Notes under the pieces: generated by a model | Database searches by the model: none | The model's input: only the letters and a program-made list of their open reading frames with translations | Told to the model about the DNA's origin: nothing | Program-made: the position numbers and the translations under genes | Assembly: GCA_018669795.1 (NCBI GenBank) | Contig: JABHSQ010000011.1 | Location: 1 to 64,000, forward strand | Source of the DNA: Flavobacteriaceae bacterium | GTDB taxonomy: Bacteria > Bacteroidota > Bacteroidia > Flavobacteriales > Flavobacteriaceae | Reading direction: 5' to 3' | DNA length: 64,000 nucleotides | In this document: positions 32,741-41,926 of the stretch, one piece after another | How the letters are laid out: each line of letters begins with the position of its first letter | Position numbering within the stretch: position 1 is the first letter of the stretch

Positions 32741-33739
32741 ATGGAGAAAACTATTCAAATAGGAATCAATGGTTTTGGAAGAATAGGAAGAACTCTTTTC
32801 AGGTTATTAATAAACCATCCAACAATAAAGGTCAAAGTCATTAATGATATTTCAGATGCACATACGCTATGCCATTTATTAAAATATGATAGCATTCATG
32901 GAGTTTTAAAAGAAGAAATAAAAGCTACAAACAATACTATTTCAATCGCTAATCAATCCATTCGTTTTTCTTCAGAAAAAAACATAAAAAAAATAGATTG
33001 GAGCAACTTAGATTTTGTTATTGAATGTTCTGGAAAACATAAAACTAGAAAGCAATTGCAACATCATATAAATAATGGCGCAAAAAAAGTTATTCTTTCC
33101 GTTCCACCTCAAGATGAATCTATAAAAATGGTTGTCGTTGGTGTAAATAATTCCATCATAAATTCTGAAGATATCATTATATCAAACGCTTCTTGTACAA
33201 CCAATAATGCAGCTCCAATGCTTAAAATCATCAATGATTTATGTGGCATAGAACAAGCATATATTACTACAGTACATTCCTATACAACAGATCAAAGTTT
33301 ACACGATCAACCTCATCGTGATTTAAGAAGAGCACGTGCGGCGAGTCAATCTATTGTTCCTACTACTACAGGCGCTGCAAAAGCTTTAACCAAAATTTTT
33401 CCGAAACTTAAAAATGTAATTGGAGGTTGTGGAATTAGAGTACCGGTTCCTAATGGATCCTTAACCGATATTACTATAAATGCAAAAAAAGAAGTTAGTA
33501 TTACTGAAATAAATAATGCTTTTAAAAATGCCTCAGAAACACATTTTAAAAACATTCTTCAATATACCGAAGACCCAATAGTATCTGTAGACATAAAAGG
33601 AAATAATCATTCTTGTATTTTTGATGCTGGTATGACTTCGGCTATTGGCAAAATGATTAAAATTATAGGCTGGTATGATAATGAAGTAGGATACTCTTCG
33701 AGAATAATAGATTTAATTCATTCAGTACCTATGAAATAG
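32741..33739 (+). CDS. Type I glyceraldehyde-3-phosphate dehydrogenase
   Basis: A 332-aa GAPDH: NAD fold GINGFGRIGRTLFR at 8-21, NAD-specificity region VINDISD, catalytic Cys152 in NASCTTN, His179 in TVHSYTTDQ, and the conserved GAAKAL and WYDNEVGYSSR. The sequence after the Cys is NNAAP rather than the usual CLAP, and the overall divergence suggests a second paralogue, possibly for gluconeogenic or other direction. The family start MEKTIQIGINGFG is at 32741, 10 bp after lipA. Confidence 0.93.
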   Translation: MEKTIQIGINGFGRIGRTLFRLLINHPTIKVKVINDISDAHTLCHLLKYDSIHGVLKEEIKATNNTISIANQSIRFSSEKNIKKIDWSNLDFVIECSGKHKTRKQLQHHINNGAKKVILSVPPQDESIKMVVVGVNNSIINSEDIIISNASCTTNNAAPMLKIINDLCGIEQAYITTVHSYTTDQSLHDQPHRDLRRARAASQSIVPTTTGAAKALTKIFPKLKNVIGGCGIRVPVPNGSLTDITINAKKEVSITEINNAFKNASETHFKNILQYTEDPIVSVDIKGNNHSCIFDAGMTSAIGKMIKIIGWYDNEVGYSSRIIDLIHSVPMK

Positions 33740-33781
33740 GTATCTTTAACCTTTAAGAATGATTGTTTTTTTTAAAACCAA

Positions 33782-33850
33782 ATAAAATTACTTTTTACAC
33801 TTATTTGCTTCTTTATAATGCATCATTTTAATGCACAAGATCTAAAATAG
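33782..33850 (+). pseudogene. Remnant of an exported protein (signal peptide then stop)
   Basis: The frame from ATA AAA at 33782 encodes a convincing signal peptide (KLLFTLICFFIMHHFNAQ, then DLK) and hits TAG at 33848. The same frame is then open for about 37 more codons to the lpxK 3' end. There is no ATG at the start. This looks like the decayed N-terminus of a lost secreted-protein gene. The rest of the gap to lpxK is not recognisable. Confidence 0.45.
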
Positions 33851-33953
33851 TACACATTAACTCAAATTTACAAATATCAAATAACAGCTAACAATACTCT
33901 TTTAGCTCAATATTTTGGATTAAATACATATGTACACACAACCCTAAAATTAG

Positions 33954-34970
33954 TTAATTATTAGTGCTAAAATTTTCAATTTCGTTTATAATATATTCTT
34001 TAAAATACTTCTCTTGTTTATTTAAAATAGCTGTTTTTATAGGAAGATAATAAATAGCAAATTTATTTAATCTAGGCTCTAACCTCACAAAATCTTTTTC
34101 AGTAGTTAAAATAATCTCTTTTTCTTTAAAATTTTTAATTTCAGAATCAGAGAAATGATGATGGTCCGGAAATTTTTTATGTTCAAAATTAAACTGATTT
34201 TGTTTTAAAAATTCAACCAAAGGTTTTGAATTGGCTATTCCTGTAACTAAGGTAAAATTCTTATTCAAAAGATAATTTAAAGGTAATGTTTTAGATATAC
34301 CACAAATGGAGTCATCATAAATAATTTTTGAAAAATAGATTTTTTGTGTAGGTTTTAAATTTAATAAATATTGAATTTCTTGAAGTTTAGCATGCGAATG
34401 CTTTTCAGGGCATTTAGTTACCATAACTAAATCTGCACGTTTAGCTCCTCTTTTAGATTCTCTTAAGTTTCCTGCTGGTAATACCATATCATGAACATAC
34501 AAATCGTCAAAGGTGGTCAATAAAATATTTGTAGAAGCGCTAACTTTTCGGTGCTGAAAAGCATCATCTAATAAAATAACATCTGCTTTAATTCTTATTT
34601 TCTCAATTCCTTCTTGTCTATCTGCACATACTACAACCATTATTTCAGGGAATTTTCGTTTAAATTGCAATGGTTCATCCCCAACATCTTCAGCCGTACT
34701 ATTAATTATAACTTCTCTAAATCCATTGGTCTTTCTTTTATATCCACGACTTAAAACTGCTACTTTATAATCTTCTTTTAGAAAACTAATCAGGTATTCA
34801 ATCATTGGAGATTTTCCTGTTCCACCAGTAGAAAGATTGCCTACGCAAATTATAGGAATAGCATACGATTTACTTTTAAACCATCTTTTATCGTAACATA
34901 AATTACGGAAAGCTAAAATACTTCCGTATAATAAAGAAAAGGGCAAAAGGAGCTTCCGAAGTATATTCAT
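33954..34970 (-). CDS. lpxK: Tetraacyldisaccharide 4'-kinase
   Basis: A 338-aa lipid A biosynthesis kinase, inner membrane associated. N-terminal hydrophobic helix (LRKLLLPFSLLYGSILAFRNL), P-loop VGNLSTGGTGKSPMIEYL, then SRGYKRKTNGF, the DDAFQHRKV motif, and LPAGNLRESKRGAKRADLVMVTKCP. Start MNILRKLL at 34970 rather than a TTG 15 bases upstream. It phosphorylates the disaccharide precursor in outer-membrane lipid A synthesis. Divergent from the Nif3 gene. Confidence 0.94.
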   Translation of the reverse strand: MNILRKLLLPFSLLYGSILAFRNLCYDKRWFKSKSYAIPIICVGNLSTGGTGKSPMIEYLISFLKEDYKVAVLSRGYKRKTNGFREVIINSTAEDVGDEPLQFKRKFPEIMVVVCADRQEGIEKIRIKADVILLDDAFQHRKVSASTNILLTTFDDLYVHDMVLPAGNLRESKRGAKRADLVMVTKCPEKHSHAKLQEIQYLLNLKPTQKIYFSKIIYDDSICGISKTLPLNYLLNKNFTLVTGIANSKPLVEFLKQNQFNFEHKKFPDHHHFSDSEIKNFKEKEIILTTEKDFVRLEPRLNKFAIYYLPIKTAILNKQEKYFKEYIINEIENFSTNN

Positions 34971-35096
34971 ATTACAAAAATACAACTTCCCATTAAAATG
35001 AGTTTCTCAAATTTTTATTTCAAAATAGGAATGCATTATATTTACCTTAAATTATATTTTACAAAACGAGCTTGTTAAAATTTTTCACATACAAGA

Positions 35097-35150
35097 AGAT
35101 AACTAATAGCGAACAGTAGATTACCATAAAAAAACAATAAATATAGATAC
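35097..35150 (+). repeat. Leader repeat upstream of the Nif3 gene (copy A)
   Basis: The 54 bp before the ATG at 35151 match the 55 bp before the kmo ATG at 40096. The last 20 bases before ATG, aaacaataaatatagatac, differ at only one position. Upstream of that the match is about four-fifths with a single-base gap, including taatagcga and cag. Confidence 0.7.
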
Positions 35151-36245
35151 ATGAAAATTAATGAAGTCATCTCCATACTTGAAGAATTATCACCATTATC
35201 TTACTCTGAAGGGTTTGACAATACAGGTTTACTTGTTGGAAACTATAATACTGAAGTTAAGGGAATACTAGTCACCTTAGACACTCTTGAGAGCATCGTT
35301 GATGAAGCCATCAAAAATAATTGCAATTTAATAGTAAGCTTCCATCCTATTATTTTTTCAGGATTAAAAAAGTTAACAGGTAAAAATTATGTTGAAAGAG
35401 TTGTTATTAAAGCAATTAAAAACAACATTGCTATTTTTTCAATGCATACTGCCTTAGATAATTCTTGGAATGGAGTAAATGCTATAATTTGTAAAAAATT
35501 AAAATTGACAAATCGAAACATATTGATTCCTAAAAGTGACACCATAAAAAAACTTACCACTTATGCCCCTTCAGATAGTGCAGATAAACTCCTTGAACAA
35601 TTATTTAAAGCTGGAGCTGGTTCTATTGGAAATTACAGCAATTGTAGTTTTTCTACAGAAGGAAATGGAAGCTATATTGGAAATGAAAATTCAAATCCCG
35701 TTAAAGGTGTTAAAGGTGAATTACATTATGAAAAAGAAGTTCAGTTAAATATTACCATTCCAAAACATAAAGAAGCTTCCGTTTTAAAGGCACTTTTTAA
35801 TTTTCATCCTTATGAAGAAGTTCCTTACGAAATTATAACTTTAGAAAATACAAATAAACATATTGGAATGGGAATGACAGGAGAATTAGAAAATCCAATG
35901 ACAGAAATTGAATTTTTAAATTACCTTAAAAAAAATATGAATACCAATTGTGTTCGTCACTCTAAATTAATGAATAAATCCATCCATAAAGTTGCGGTTT
36001 TAGGGGGTAGCGGAAGCTATGCAATCGAAGCTGCAAAACGTTCAGGAGCAGATGCTTTTGTTACAGCAGATTGCAAATATCATGATTTTTTTACAGCAGA
36101 AAACAATATTCTTTTGGCAGATATTGGTCATTATGAGAGTGAGCAATACACAAAAGAGCTATTAGTTGCTTTCCTTAACAAAAAAATTACTACTTTTGCA
36201 ATCGTTTTATCGCAAAAAAATACCAATCCAATTACCTATATTTAA
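35151..36245 (+). CDS. Nif3-like dinuclear metal centre protein
   Basis: A 364-aa Nif3/YqfO-type protein. Conserved elements are SEGFDNTGLLVGN, LIVSFHPIIFSGLKKL with its metal-binding His, FSMHTALDNSW, and the C-terminal KVAVLGGSGSYAIEAAKRSGADAFVTADCKYHD and DIGHYESEQ. A YqfO-type insert lies between the two halves (about 130-270). It forms hexamers with two metals; the physiological substrate is not known. The gene for a DUF164 protein follows 3 bp later. Confidence 0.92.
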   Translation: MKINEVISILEELSPLSYSEGFDNTGLLVGNYNTEVKGILVTLDTLESIVDEAIKNNCNLIVSFHPIIFSGLKKLTGKNYVERVVIKAIKNNIAIFSMHTALDNSWNGVNAIICKKLKLTNRNILIPKSDTIKKLTTYAPSDSADKLLEQLFKAGAGSIGNYSNCSFSTEGNGSYIGNENSNPVKGVKGELHYEKEVQLNITIPKHKEASVLKALFNFHPYEEVPYEIITLENTNKHIGMGMTGELENPMTEIEFLNYLKKNMNTNCVRHSKLMNKSIHKVAVLGGSGSYAIEAAKRSGADAFVTADCKYHDFFTAENNILLADIGHYESEQYTKELLVAFLNKKITTFAIVLSQKNTNPITYI

Positions 36246-36248
36246 AAC

Positions 36249-37028
36249 ATGGCAAAGAAAACCGAAATCACTGTAGAAGAGAAGTTAAGAGCTTTATTTG
36301 ATTTACAACTTATCGATTCTAGAATTGATAAAATTCGCGACATTCGCGGTGAACTTCCATTAGAAGTTGAAGATCTTGAAGATGAATTAGCAGGAATGAA
36401 TACTCGACTTGAAAAATTAAATGATGGGGTTGAGCTTGTAATAAATAATGTTTCAGATAAAAAAAATCAGATTGAAGAATCTAAAGACCTTATCAAGAAA
36501 TACACAAAACAACAAGATAACGTTCGTAATAATCGTGAATACGATTCTTTAAGTAAAGAAGTTGAATTTCAAACTTTAGAAATTGAATTAAACGAAAAGC
36601 ATATTAGAGAATTTAAAGCACAGATAGAACAAAAGAAATTAGTAGTTGAGGAGACTAATGAGCGTCTTAAAAAACGTCAAGATCATTTAACTCACAAACA
36701 AGGGGAGTTAGATGAAATTTTAGCTGAAACTGAAAAAGAAGAAAAAGCATTAATTAAAAAATCTGTTGATTTTGAGAAAAAAATCGAAGAGCGTTTAATT
36801 AAAGCTTACAAGAGAATTCGTGGCAATGTTAAAAATGGTTTGGCAATTGTTGCTATCGATCGTGGAGCATCTGGAGGATCATTCTTTACCATTCCACCAC
36901 AAATACAAATGGAAATTGCAGGTCGTAAAAAAATTATTACAGACGAGCATAGTGGAAGAATATTAGTAGATATTGACTTGGCTAACGAAGAAGAGGCAAA
37001 AATGACAAAAATGTTTAGCAAGCTTTAA
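36249..37028 (+). CDS. DUF164 coiled-coil protein with degenerate zinc ribbon
   Basis: A 259-aa protein with a long coiled coil (about 35-185) followed by the C-terminal domain that in the wider family is a C4 zinc ribbon. Here all four Cys positions are changed: S208-G-G-S211 instead of CGGC and D232-E-H-S235 instead of the C-x-x-C pair, in GASGGSFFTIPPQIQMEIAG and TDEHSGRILVD. The rest of the ribbon is well conserved, so the fold may persist without zinc. It starts 3 bp after the Nif3 gene, a common pairing, and both may act together. Function unknown. Confidence 0.88.
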   Translation: MAKKTEITVEEKLRALFDLQLIDSRIDKIRDIRGELPLEVEDLEDELAGMNTRLEKLNDGVELVINNVSDKKNQIEESKDLIKKYTKQQDNVRNNREYDSLSKEVEFQTLEIELNEKHIREFKAQIEQKKLVVEETNERLKKRQDHLTHKQGELDEILAETEKEEKALIKKSVDFEKKIEERLIKAYKRIRGNVKNGLAIVAIDRGASGGSFFTIPPQIQMEIAGRKKIITDEHSGRILVDIDLANEEEAKMTKMFSKL

Positions 37029-37051
37029 TCTATTCTAAATATAATTTTAAA

Positions 37052-37080
37052 AAGCCTTCAAGAAATTGAAGGCTTTTTTT
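37052..37080 (+). terminator. Rho-independent terminator after the DUF164 gene
   Basis: A perfect 10-bp stem, AAGCCTTCAA/TTGAAGGCTT, with loop GAAA and a T-run to 37080. Confidence 0.92.
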
Positions 37081-37131
37081 ATTGTAAAAAGAAAGGTATT
37101 TTTGATTATTACAACCTACAAAAAAACTCTC

Positions 37132-37809
37132 ATGAAAAAATCACTTACAATTTCTGTCTTAATTTTATTAGTTATTTTACCAGCATCCTGTCAAAATTCT
37201 AATAAAAACAACGCTCATTCTAAAAATCAAAAAACAGCAGAACCTGTTCAAGTAGAGCGTAAAGATGGTTTTAAAAGCGCCTATTTTGCAAGTGGTTGTT
37301 TTTGGTGTGTGGAAGCTATTTATGAAAGTGTAAAAGGAGTAGAAGAATCTATTTCTGGATATAGCGGAGGCCATACTGAAAATCCAACATATAAGAAAAG
37401 TAACACAGGTAAAACGGGTCATGCAGAAGCTGTAGAAATTATTTATAACGCTGAAATTATCAGTTTTAAACAATTGGTCACTATTTATTTTGGGTCACAA
37501 AACATTTCTCAATTAAATGGTCAAGGAAATGACAGAGGTTCTCAATATCGTTCTATTATTTTTTATCAAAATGAGGAAGAAAAGAAAATTATTAATGATC
37601 AAATAGAAGCTTTATATCAAGAAGACAAAAACAGAATTGTTGCTGCTGAAGTGATGCCTTTTCAGAAATTTTGGAAAGGTGAAGAATACCATCAAAATTA
37701 TGAAAGATTACATCCAGATAATTCATATATTAAAAACGTATCTATCCCTAGATTAAAAAGGTTTCAAAAAAAGTTTCCAGAATTACTTAAAGAAAATTCA
37801 AAGCATTAA
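37132..37809 (+). CDS. msrA: Peptide-methionine (S)-S-oxide reductase, lipoprotein form
   Basis: A 225-aa MsrA with a lipoprotein signal (1-20, lipobox LPASC, Cys20), so it acts in the periplasm. Active-site motif SGCFWCVEA (Cys56 and Cys59), then GVEESISGYSGG, KTGHAEAVEI, NDRGSQYRSIIF, and KFWKGEEYHQNY. No MsrB domain is fused. It repairs oxidised methionines of envelope proteins. The first in-frame ATG after the terminator is the one used; an earlier frame extension overlaps the terminator. Confidence 0.93.
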   Translation: MKKSLTISVLILLVILPASCQNSNKNNAHSKNQKTAEPVQVERKDGFKSAYFASGCFWCVEAIYESVKGVEESISGYSGGHTENPTYKKSNTGKTGHAEAVEIIYNAEIISFKQLVTIYFGSQNISQLNGQGNDRGSQYRSIIFYQNEEEKKIINDQIEALYQEDKNRIVAAEVMPFQKFWKGEEYHQNYERLHPDNSYIKNVSIPRLKRFQKKFPELLKENSKH

Positions 37810-38607
37810 TTAAATTTTTGTTGCTTTTAATTCAAATAATAAAGGATATAATTTATTTGAAAGCTCATACATTCCTTCATTATTTGTTTCTAATTCCGGA
37901 AATATATTATATGGTGAGGCGTCATATTCATTTAAACATTCAATAGTTAATCCAGCATCTATTAGCGAAGTGATAATTTCTCCTAAACTGTGATTCCATG
38001 TATATTCTTTACTTATCATATTTGATTTTTCATCTGTATAAGTCCCTTCATATTCTTCATATATTGCTTCTTTTTGATGGTAACCATACGCTAATTTTGG
38101 AGGATTAGTAGTATAATCAAACATCCAAACTATAGGATGAAATTCTACTATATAAAAAACACCTCCTACTTTTAACCTTTCATATATTATTTGAGCCCAA
38201 GGCTTTAAGTTAGGTAACCAAGCAATAGTACCATAACTTGTAAATACAATATCAAATTGACTTTTTATATATTTTGAAACATCTAAAACATTACAACAAA
38301 CAAACTTGGAGTTTAAACCCAACTCCTCGTTTAGCTGTTTTGCTAACCTTATACCTTCATCCGATAGATCAATCCCAGTACAATCTGCTCCCATCCTAGC
38401 CCAGCTCAAAGTATCTTGGCCAAAATGACATTGTAAATGAAGTAACGACTTATTTGAAACATCTCCTAAAGCAGTTAGCTCGTATTTATTAAGAGAAGAT
38501 TTGCCATTTTTAAATTCATCTACGTTATAAAAATCGCTTTTTGCATGAATAGCTACCTTTTTATTCCAAGTTTCGCGATTTATATTAAATGATTTTTTAA
38601 TATTCAT
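37810..38607 (-). CDS. Class I SAM-dependent methyltransferase
   Basis: A 265-aa methyltransferase with motif I LLHLQCHFGQDTLSWARMG (about 55-73), CTGIDLSDEGIRLAKQLNEEL, and DIVFTSYGTIAWLPNLKPW (motif IV region). The HxxQCHFGQDT variant of motif I marks a common uncharacterised subfamily. The substrate is unknown. It is convergent with msrA (their ends touch) and divergent from kynU. Confidence 0.87.
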   Translation of the reverse strand: MNIKKSFNINRETWNKKVAIHAKSDFYNVDEFKNGKSSLNKYELTALGDVSNKSLLHLQCHFGQDTLSWARMGADCTGIDLSDEGIRLAKQLNEELGLNSKFVCCNVLDVSKYIKSQFDIVFTSYGTIAWLPNLKPWAQIIYERLKVGGVFYIVEFHPIVWMFDYTTNPPKLAYGYHQKEAIYEEYEGTYTDEKSNMISKEYTWNHSLGEIITSLIDAGLTIECLNEYDASPYNIFPELETNNEGMYELSNKLYPLLFELKATKI

Positions 38608-38667
38608 TACTATTGTTTTCTATTAAACTGAGATTTTATTTCCTCCAAATAAACAAATAATAATTCT

Positions 38668-38675
38668 TATTTTTG
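38668..38675 (+). promoter_or_regulatory. -7 box of the kynurenine operon
   Basis: TATTTTTG fits TAnnTTTG, 24 bp before the kynU ATG. The expected -33 TTTG is not clear, so the promoter may need an activator. Confidence 0.45.
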
Positions 38676-38699
38676 TTTAAATTCAAAATTACCAATTAA

Positions 38700-39962
38700 A
38701 TGTACGAAAACAATTTAGCTTTTGTTATCCAAAAAGATCAAGAAGATCCATTAAAAAACTACCGAAAAGAGTTTTTAATTCCAACAAATGATGAGGGTAT
38801 AGAATTGGTGTATCTTTGTGGAAACTCCTTAGGATTACAACCAAAAAAAACATCGAATTATTTACAACAAGAACTTAATGATTGGGCTAAATTTGGAGTT
38901 GAAGGACATACAGATGCTAAAAACCCATGGTTGCCTTATCATGAATTTTTAACTAATTCTATGGCAAAAATAGTGGGTGCCAAGCCAAGTGAAATCGTAA
39001 TCATGAATAGCCTTACTACCAACCTTCATTTAATGATGGTTTCTTTTTATCAACCAACAAAAAACAAGTACAAAATAGTTATTGAAAGTGATGCTTTTCC
39101 ATCCGATAAATATGCGATGGAAAGCCAGTTAAAATTTCATGGCTATGATTCAAATGATGGATTAATTTTATGGAAACCCCGTGAGGGCGAAAATTTATGT
39201 CGATTTGAGGATTTAGAAAAAATAATGGAAGACCAAGGTGATGAAATTGCATTATTAATGATTGGAAGTACTAACTATTATTCCGGTCAATTATATCCAT
39301 TAAAAAAAATCACTGATTTAGGACATAAACACAATAGCTTAGTAGGTTTTGATTTAGCTCACGGTGTTGGAAACATCCAACCTAATTTACATGAAACTGG
39401 AGCAGATTTTGCAGTGTGGTGTACTTATAAATATTTAAATAGTGGTCCAGGGAGTTTAGGTGGTTGTTTTGTTCATGAACGTCATGCTAACAATACCGAT
39501 TTAAATCGATTCGCAGGATGGTGGGGACACAATAAACAAACTCGTTTTAATATGCGCCATGAATTTGATGCGATACCTGGTGCTGAAGGATGGCAATTAA
39601 GCAATCCTGCCATACTATCAATGGCTGCAATTAGAGCTTCTTTAGATTTATTTGAAACTGCAGGTTTTAAGAATATCATCAAAAAATCTAAATCACTTAC
39701 TAGTTTTTTAGAGTTTTTAATTAACGAATTAAATGACGACAGAATAAATATCATCACTCCTGAAAATCCAGAAGAAAGAGGCTGTCAATTATCAATTCAG
39801 GTGAAGAGTGCCAATAAAAATTTACATACGCAACTAACAAAGAATGGTGTGATAAGTGATTGGAGAGAACCCGATGTTATAAGAGTAGCGCCTGCACCAC
39901 TTTATAATAGCTATCAAGATGTATTTGAATTTGTTCAACGATTAAAAAAAGTTTTAAATTAA
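38700..39962 (+). CDS. kynU: Kynureninase
   Basis: A 420-aa PLP enzyme cleaving kynurenine or 3-hydroxykynurenine to (3-hydroxy)anthranilate and alanine. Features: YLCGNSLGLQPKK, GHTDAKNPWLPYHE, FDLAHGVGNIQPNLHETGADFAVWC, Schiff-base Lys244 in TYKYLNSGPG, and FAGWWGHN. Complete and of usual length. First gene of the catabolic operon 38.7-46 kb. Confidence 0.95.
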   Translation: MYENNLAFVIQKDQEDPLKNYRKEFLIPTNDEGIELVYLCGNSLGLQPKKTSNYLQQELNDWAKFGVEGHTDAKNPWLPYHEFLTNSMAKIVGAKPSEIVIMNSLTTNLHLMMVSFYQPTKNKYKIVIESDAFPSDKYAMESQLKFHGYDSNDGLILWKPREGENLCRFEDLEKIMEDQGDEIALLMIGSTNYYSGQLYPLKKITDLGHKHNSLVGFDLAHGVGNIQPNLHETGADFAVWCTYKYLNSGPGSLGGCFVHERHANNTDLNRFAGWWGHNKQTRFNMRHEFDAIPGAEGWQLSNPAILSMAAIRASLDLFETAGFKNIIKKSKSLTSFLEFLINELNDDRINIITPENPEERGCQLSIQVKSANKNLHTQLTKNGVISDWREPDVIRVAPAPLYNSYQDVFEFVQRLKKVLN

Positions 39963-40040
39963 TAAAACTAGTAAATTAAATTTTTACACCCAAAGAAACC
40001 GAAGATTTACTAAAACCAATAATAAAATAAAAAAATAAGT

Positions 40041-40095
40041 AGATGATTAATAACGAGCAGCAATTGACCTTTAAAAAAACAATAAATATAGATCC
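40041..40095 (+). repeat. Leader repeat upstream of kmo (copy B)
   Basis: The second copy of the leader described at 35097-35150: agatgattaataacgagcag at its left end, then aaacaataaatatagatcc directly before the kmo ATG. The shared part reaches to the start codon itself, so both messages would share their untranslated leader. Confidence 0.7.
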
Positions 40096-41496
40096 ATGAA
40101 AACTAAAAAAGAACAAGTTTTAATTATTGGAGCCGGATTATGTGGCAGTCTACTCGCATTACGTTTAGGCCAAAGAGGCTATGATGTAACCTTAGTAGAA
40201 AAACGCCCAGATTTAAGAATGGTAGGTCAAGATGCGGGACGCTCTATAAATTTATCTCTTTCTGATCGTGGAGTGAAAGCAATGAAAATGGTAGGCCTGC
40301 AAGATGAAATAGAAAAACTATGCATACCAATGATCGGTAGGATGATTCATGATATTAGCGGTCATAAATTTATGAGTCTTTATAGTGGCAAAGAAGATAA
40401 ATATATCAATTCTATATCGCGTCCTGGATTAAATATGTTATTACTTGATACTGCAGAAAAATTACCAAATGTAAAATTGCATTTTAATAAAAGCTGTGAG
40501 TCTATAAATTTTAAAAACACGATGGCTGTTTTTGAAGATTATGATACTAAAGAAAAAATAACCTACAATGCTGATCTTATTTTTGGCACTGATGGAGCAG
40601 GTTCTGTAGTTAGAAACAATATGTTTGTGAATAAAGATCTTAGATTAAGTTTTTCGATTGATTGGTTGAGTCATAGTTATAAAGAGTTAACAATACCAGC
40701 AACAAAAAACGGCGACTTCAGATCAGAACAAAATGCGCTACATATTTGGCCTAGAGGGGAAAATATGCTGATATCATTACCCAATCTTGACGGTAGTTTT
40801 ACGGTTACCCTATTTTTAGCTCATGAAACTGGAAAAGATAATTTTGAAAATTTAAATACTCCAGAAAAAGTTTCTAACTATTTTGAAAGAGAATATCCCG
40901 ATGCAAAAGCATTAATGCCTAATTTAACAGAGGAATTTTTTGAAAACCCAACAGGTCGATTAGGTACTGTAAAATGTCATCCCTGGAATACTTATGGAAA
41001 AACACTACTTATTGGAGATTCTGCTCACGCAATTGTACCTTTTTATGGTCAAGGAATGAATGCTTCTTTTGAAGATGTTGTTGTTTTAGATAAATTTATT
41101 GAAAAGTATGAAGGAGATTGGGGAAAAACTTTTTCTGAATTTCAAAAAGAAAGAAAAGTAGATGCCGATGCCATTGCAGATCTTGCTATTGATAATTTTT
41201 ATGAAATGAAAGAGCATACCGCAAACCCTTTATTTCAGAAAAAAAGAAAATTAGAAGTAGCTTTTGAAGATCATTATCCAGGTAAATACAATTCGAAATA
41301 TTCCTTAGTAACTTTTAATGCAGACATTCCTTATTCTGAGGCTATGAAAAGAGGCAGAGCACAAGATAAAGCAATTTTAAAGTTATTAGATGGTGGCAAA
41401 TTAACGGATTCTGTGAGTTTAGAAGAAAAACTTAGTTTGGTATTAAATGAGACAAAAAATATTTTACACGATGATGATACAGCAAAAAAAATATAA
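40096..41496 (+). CDS. kmo: Kynurenine 3-monooxygenase
   Basis: A 466-aa FAD monooxygenase hydroxylating kynurenine at C3. Rossmann motif IIGAGLCGSLLALRLGQRGYDVTLVEKRPD at the N-terminus, the GRSINLSLSDRG segment, DLIFGTDGAGSVVR, and GDSAHAIVPFYGQGMNASFED. The gap to kynU is 133 bp and includes a repeated leader, so it may have a promoter of its own. It ends 3 bp before the RidA-type gene. Confidence 0.95.
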   Translation: MKTKKEQVLIIGAGLCGSLLALRLGQRGYDVTLVEKRPDLRMVGQDAGRSINLSLSDRGVKAMKMVGLQDEIEKLCIPMIGRMIHDISGHKFMSLYSGKEDKYINSISRPGLNMLLLDTAEKLPNVKLHFNKSCESINFKNTMAVFEDYDTKEKITYNADLIFGTDGAGSVVRNNMFVNKDLRLSFSIDWLSHSYKELTIPATKNGDFRSEQNALHIWPRGENMLISLPNLDGSFTVTLFLAHETGKDNFENLNTPEKVSNYFEREYPDAKALMPNLTEEFFENPTGRLGTVKCHPWNTYGKTLLIGDSAHAIVPFYGQGMNASFEDVVVLDKFIEKYEGDWGKTFSEFQKERKVDADAIADLAIDNFYEMKEHTANPLFQKKRKLEVAFEDHYPGKYNSKYSLVTFNADIPYSEAMKRGRAQDKAILKLLDGGKLTDSVSLEEKLSLVLNETKNILHDDDTAKKI

Positions 41497-41499
41497 TCC

Positions 41500-41916
41500 A
41501 TGAAAAATAAAGAATTAGAAGAAAAAGTTACTCCAAGAGGAGCTTATCCACATGTTAAAAGAGCAGGTGATTTTATATGGGTATCAGGAACTAGTTCACG
41601 TAGACCCGACAACACCATAGCAGGTGTTGATATCATTGATGAAATGGGAACTAAACATTTAAATATTGAAGTCCAAACATGCGAAGTACTTAACAATATT
41701 AATAATAATCTAAAAAAAGTTGGAGCTTCATTAAAAGACATCGTAGATGTGTCTACTTTTTTGGTAAACATGAATGATTTTGCAGGCTATAATAAAGCCT
41801 ATGCAAAATTTTTTGATAAAGAAACGGGACCAACAAGAACAACTGTAGCTGTTCATCAATTACCACATCCAGATTTAGTGATAGAAATTAAAGTGATGGC
41901 ATATAAGCCTTTATAA
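41500..41916 (+). CDS. RidA-family protein, probable 2-aminomuconate deaminase
   Basis: A 138-aa YjgF/RidA-fold protein: [61 protein letters not shown], and [26 protein letters not shown]. RidA enzymes hydrolyse imines and enamines. The operon context (kynurenine to 2-aminomuconate) identifies it as the deaminase giving 4-oxalocrotonate, as in bacterial 3-hydroxyanthranilate pathways. Position-based assignment; it could instead be a general RidA. Confidence 0.85.
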   Translation: MKNKELEEKVTPRGAYPHVKRAGDFIWVSGTSSRRPDNTIAGVDIIDEMGTKHLNIEVQTCEVLNNINNNLKKVGASLKDIVDVSTFLVNMNDFAGYNKAYAKFFDKETGPTRTTVAVHQLPHPDLVIEIKVMAYKPL

Positions 41917-41926
41917 TATTTATGGA

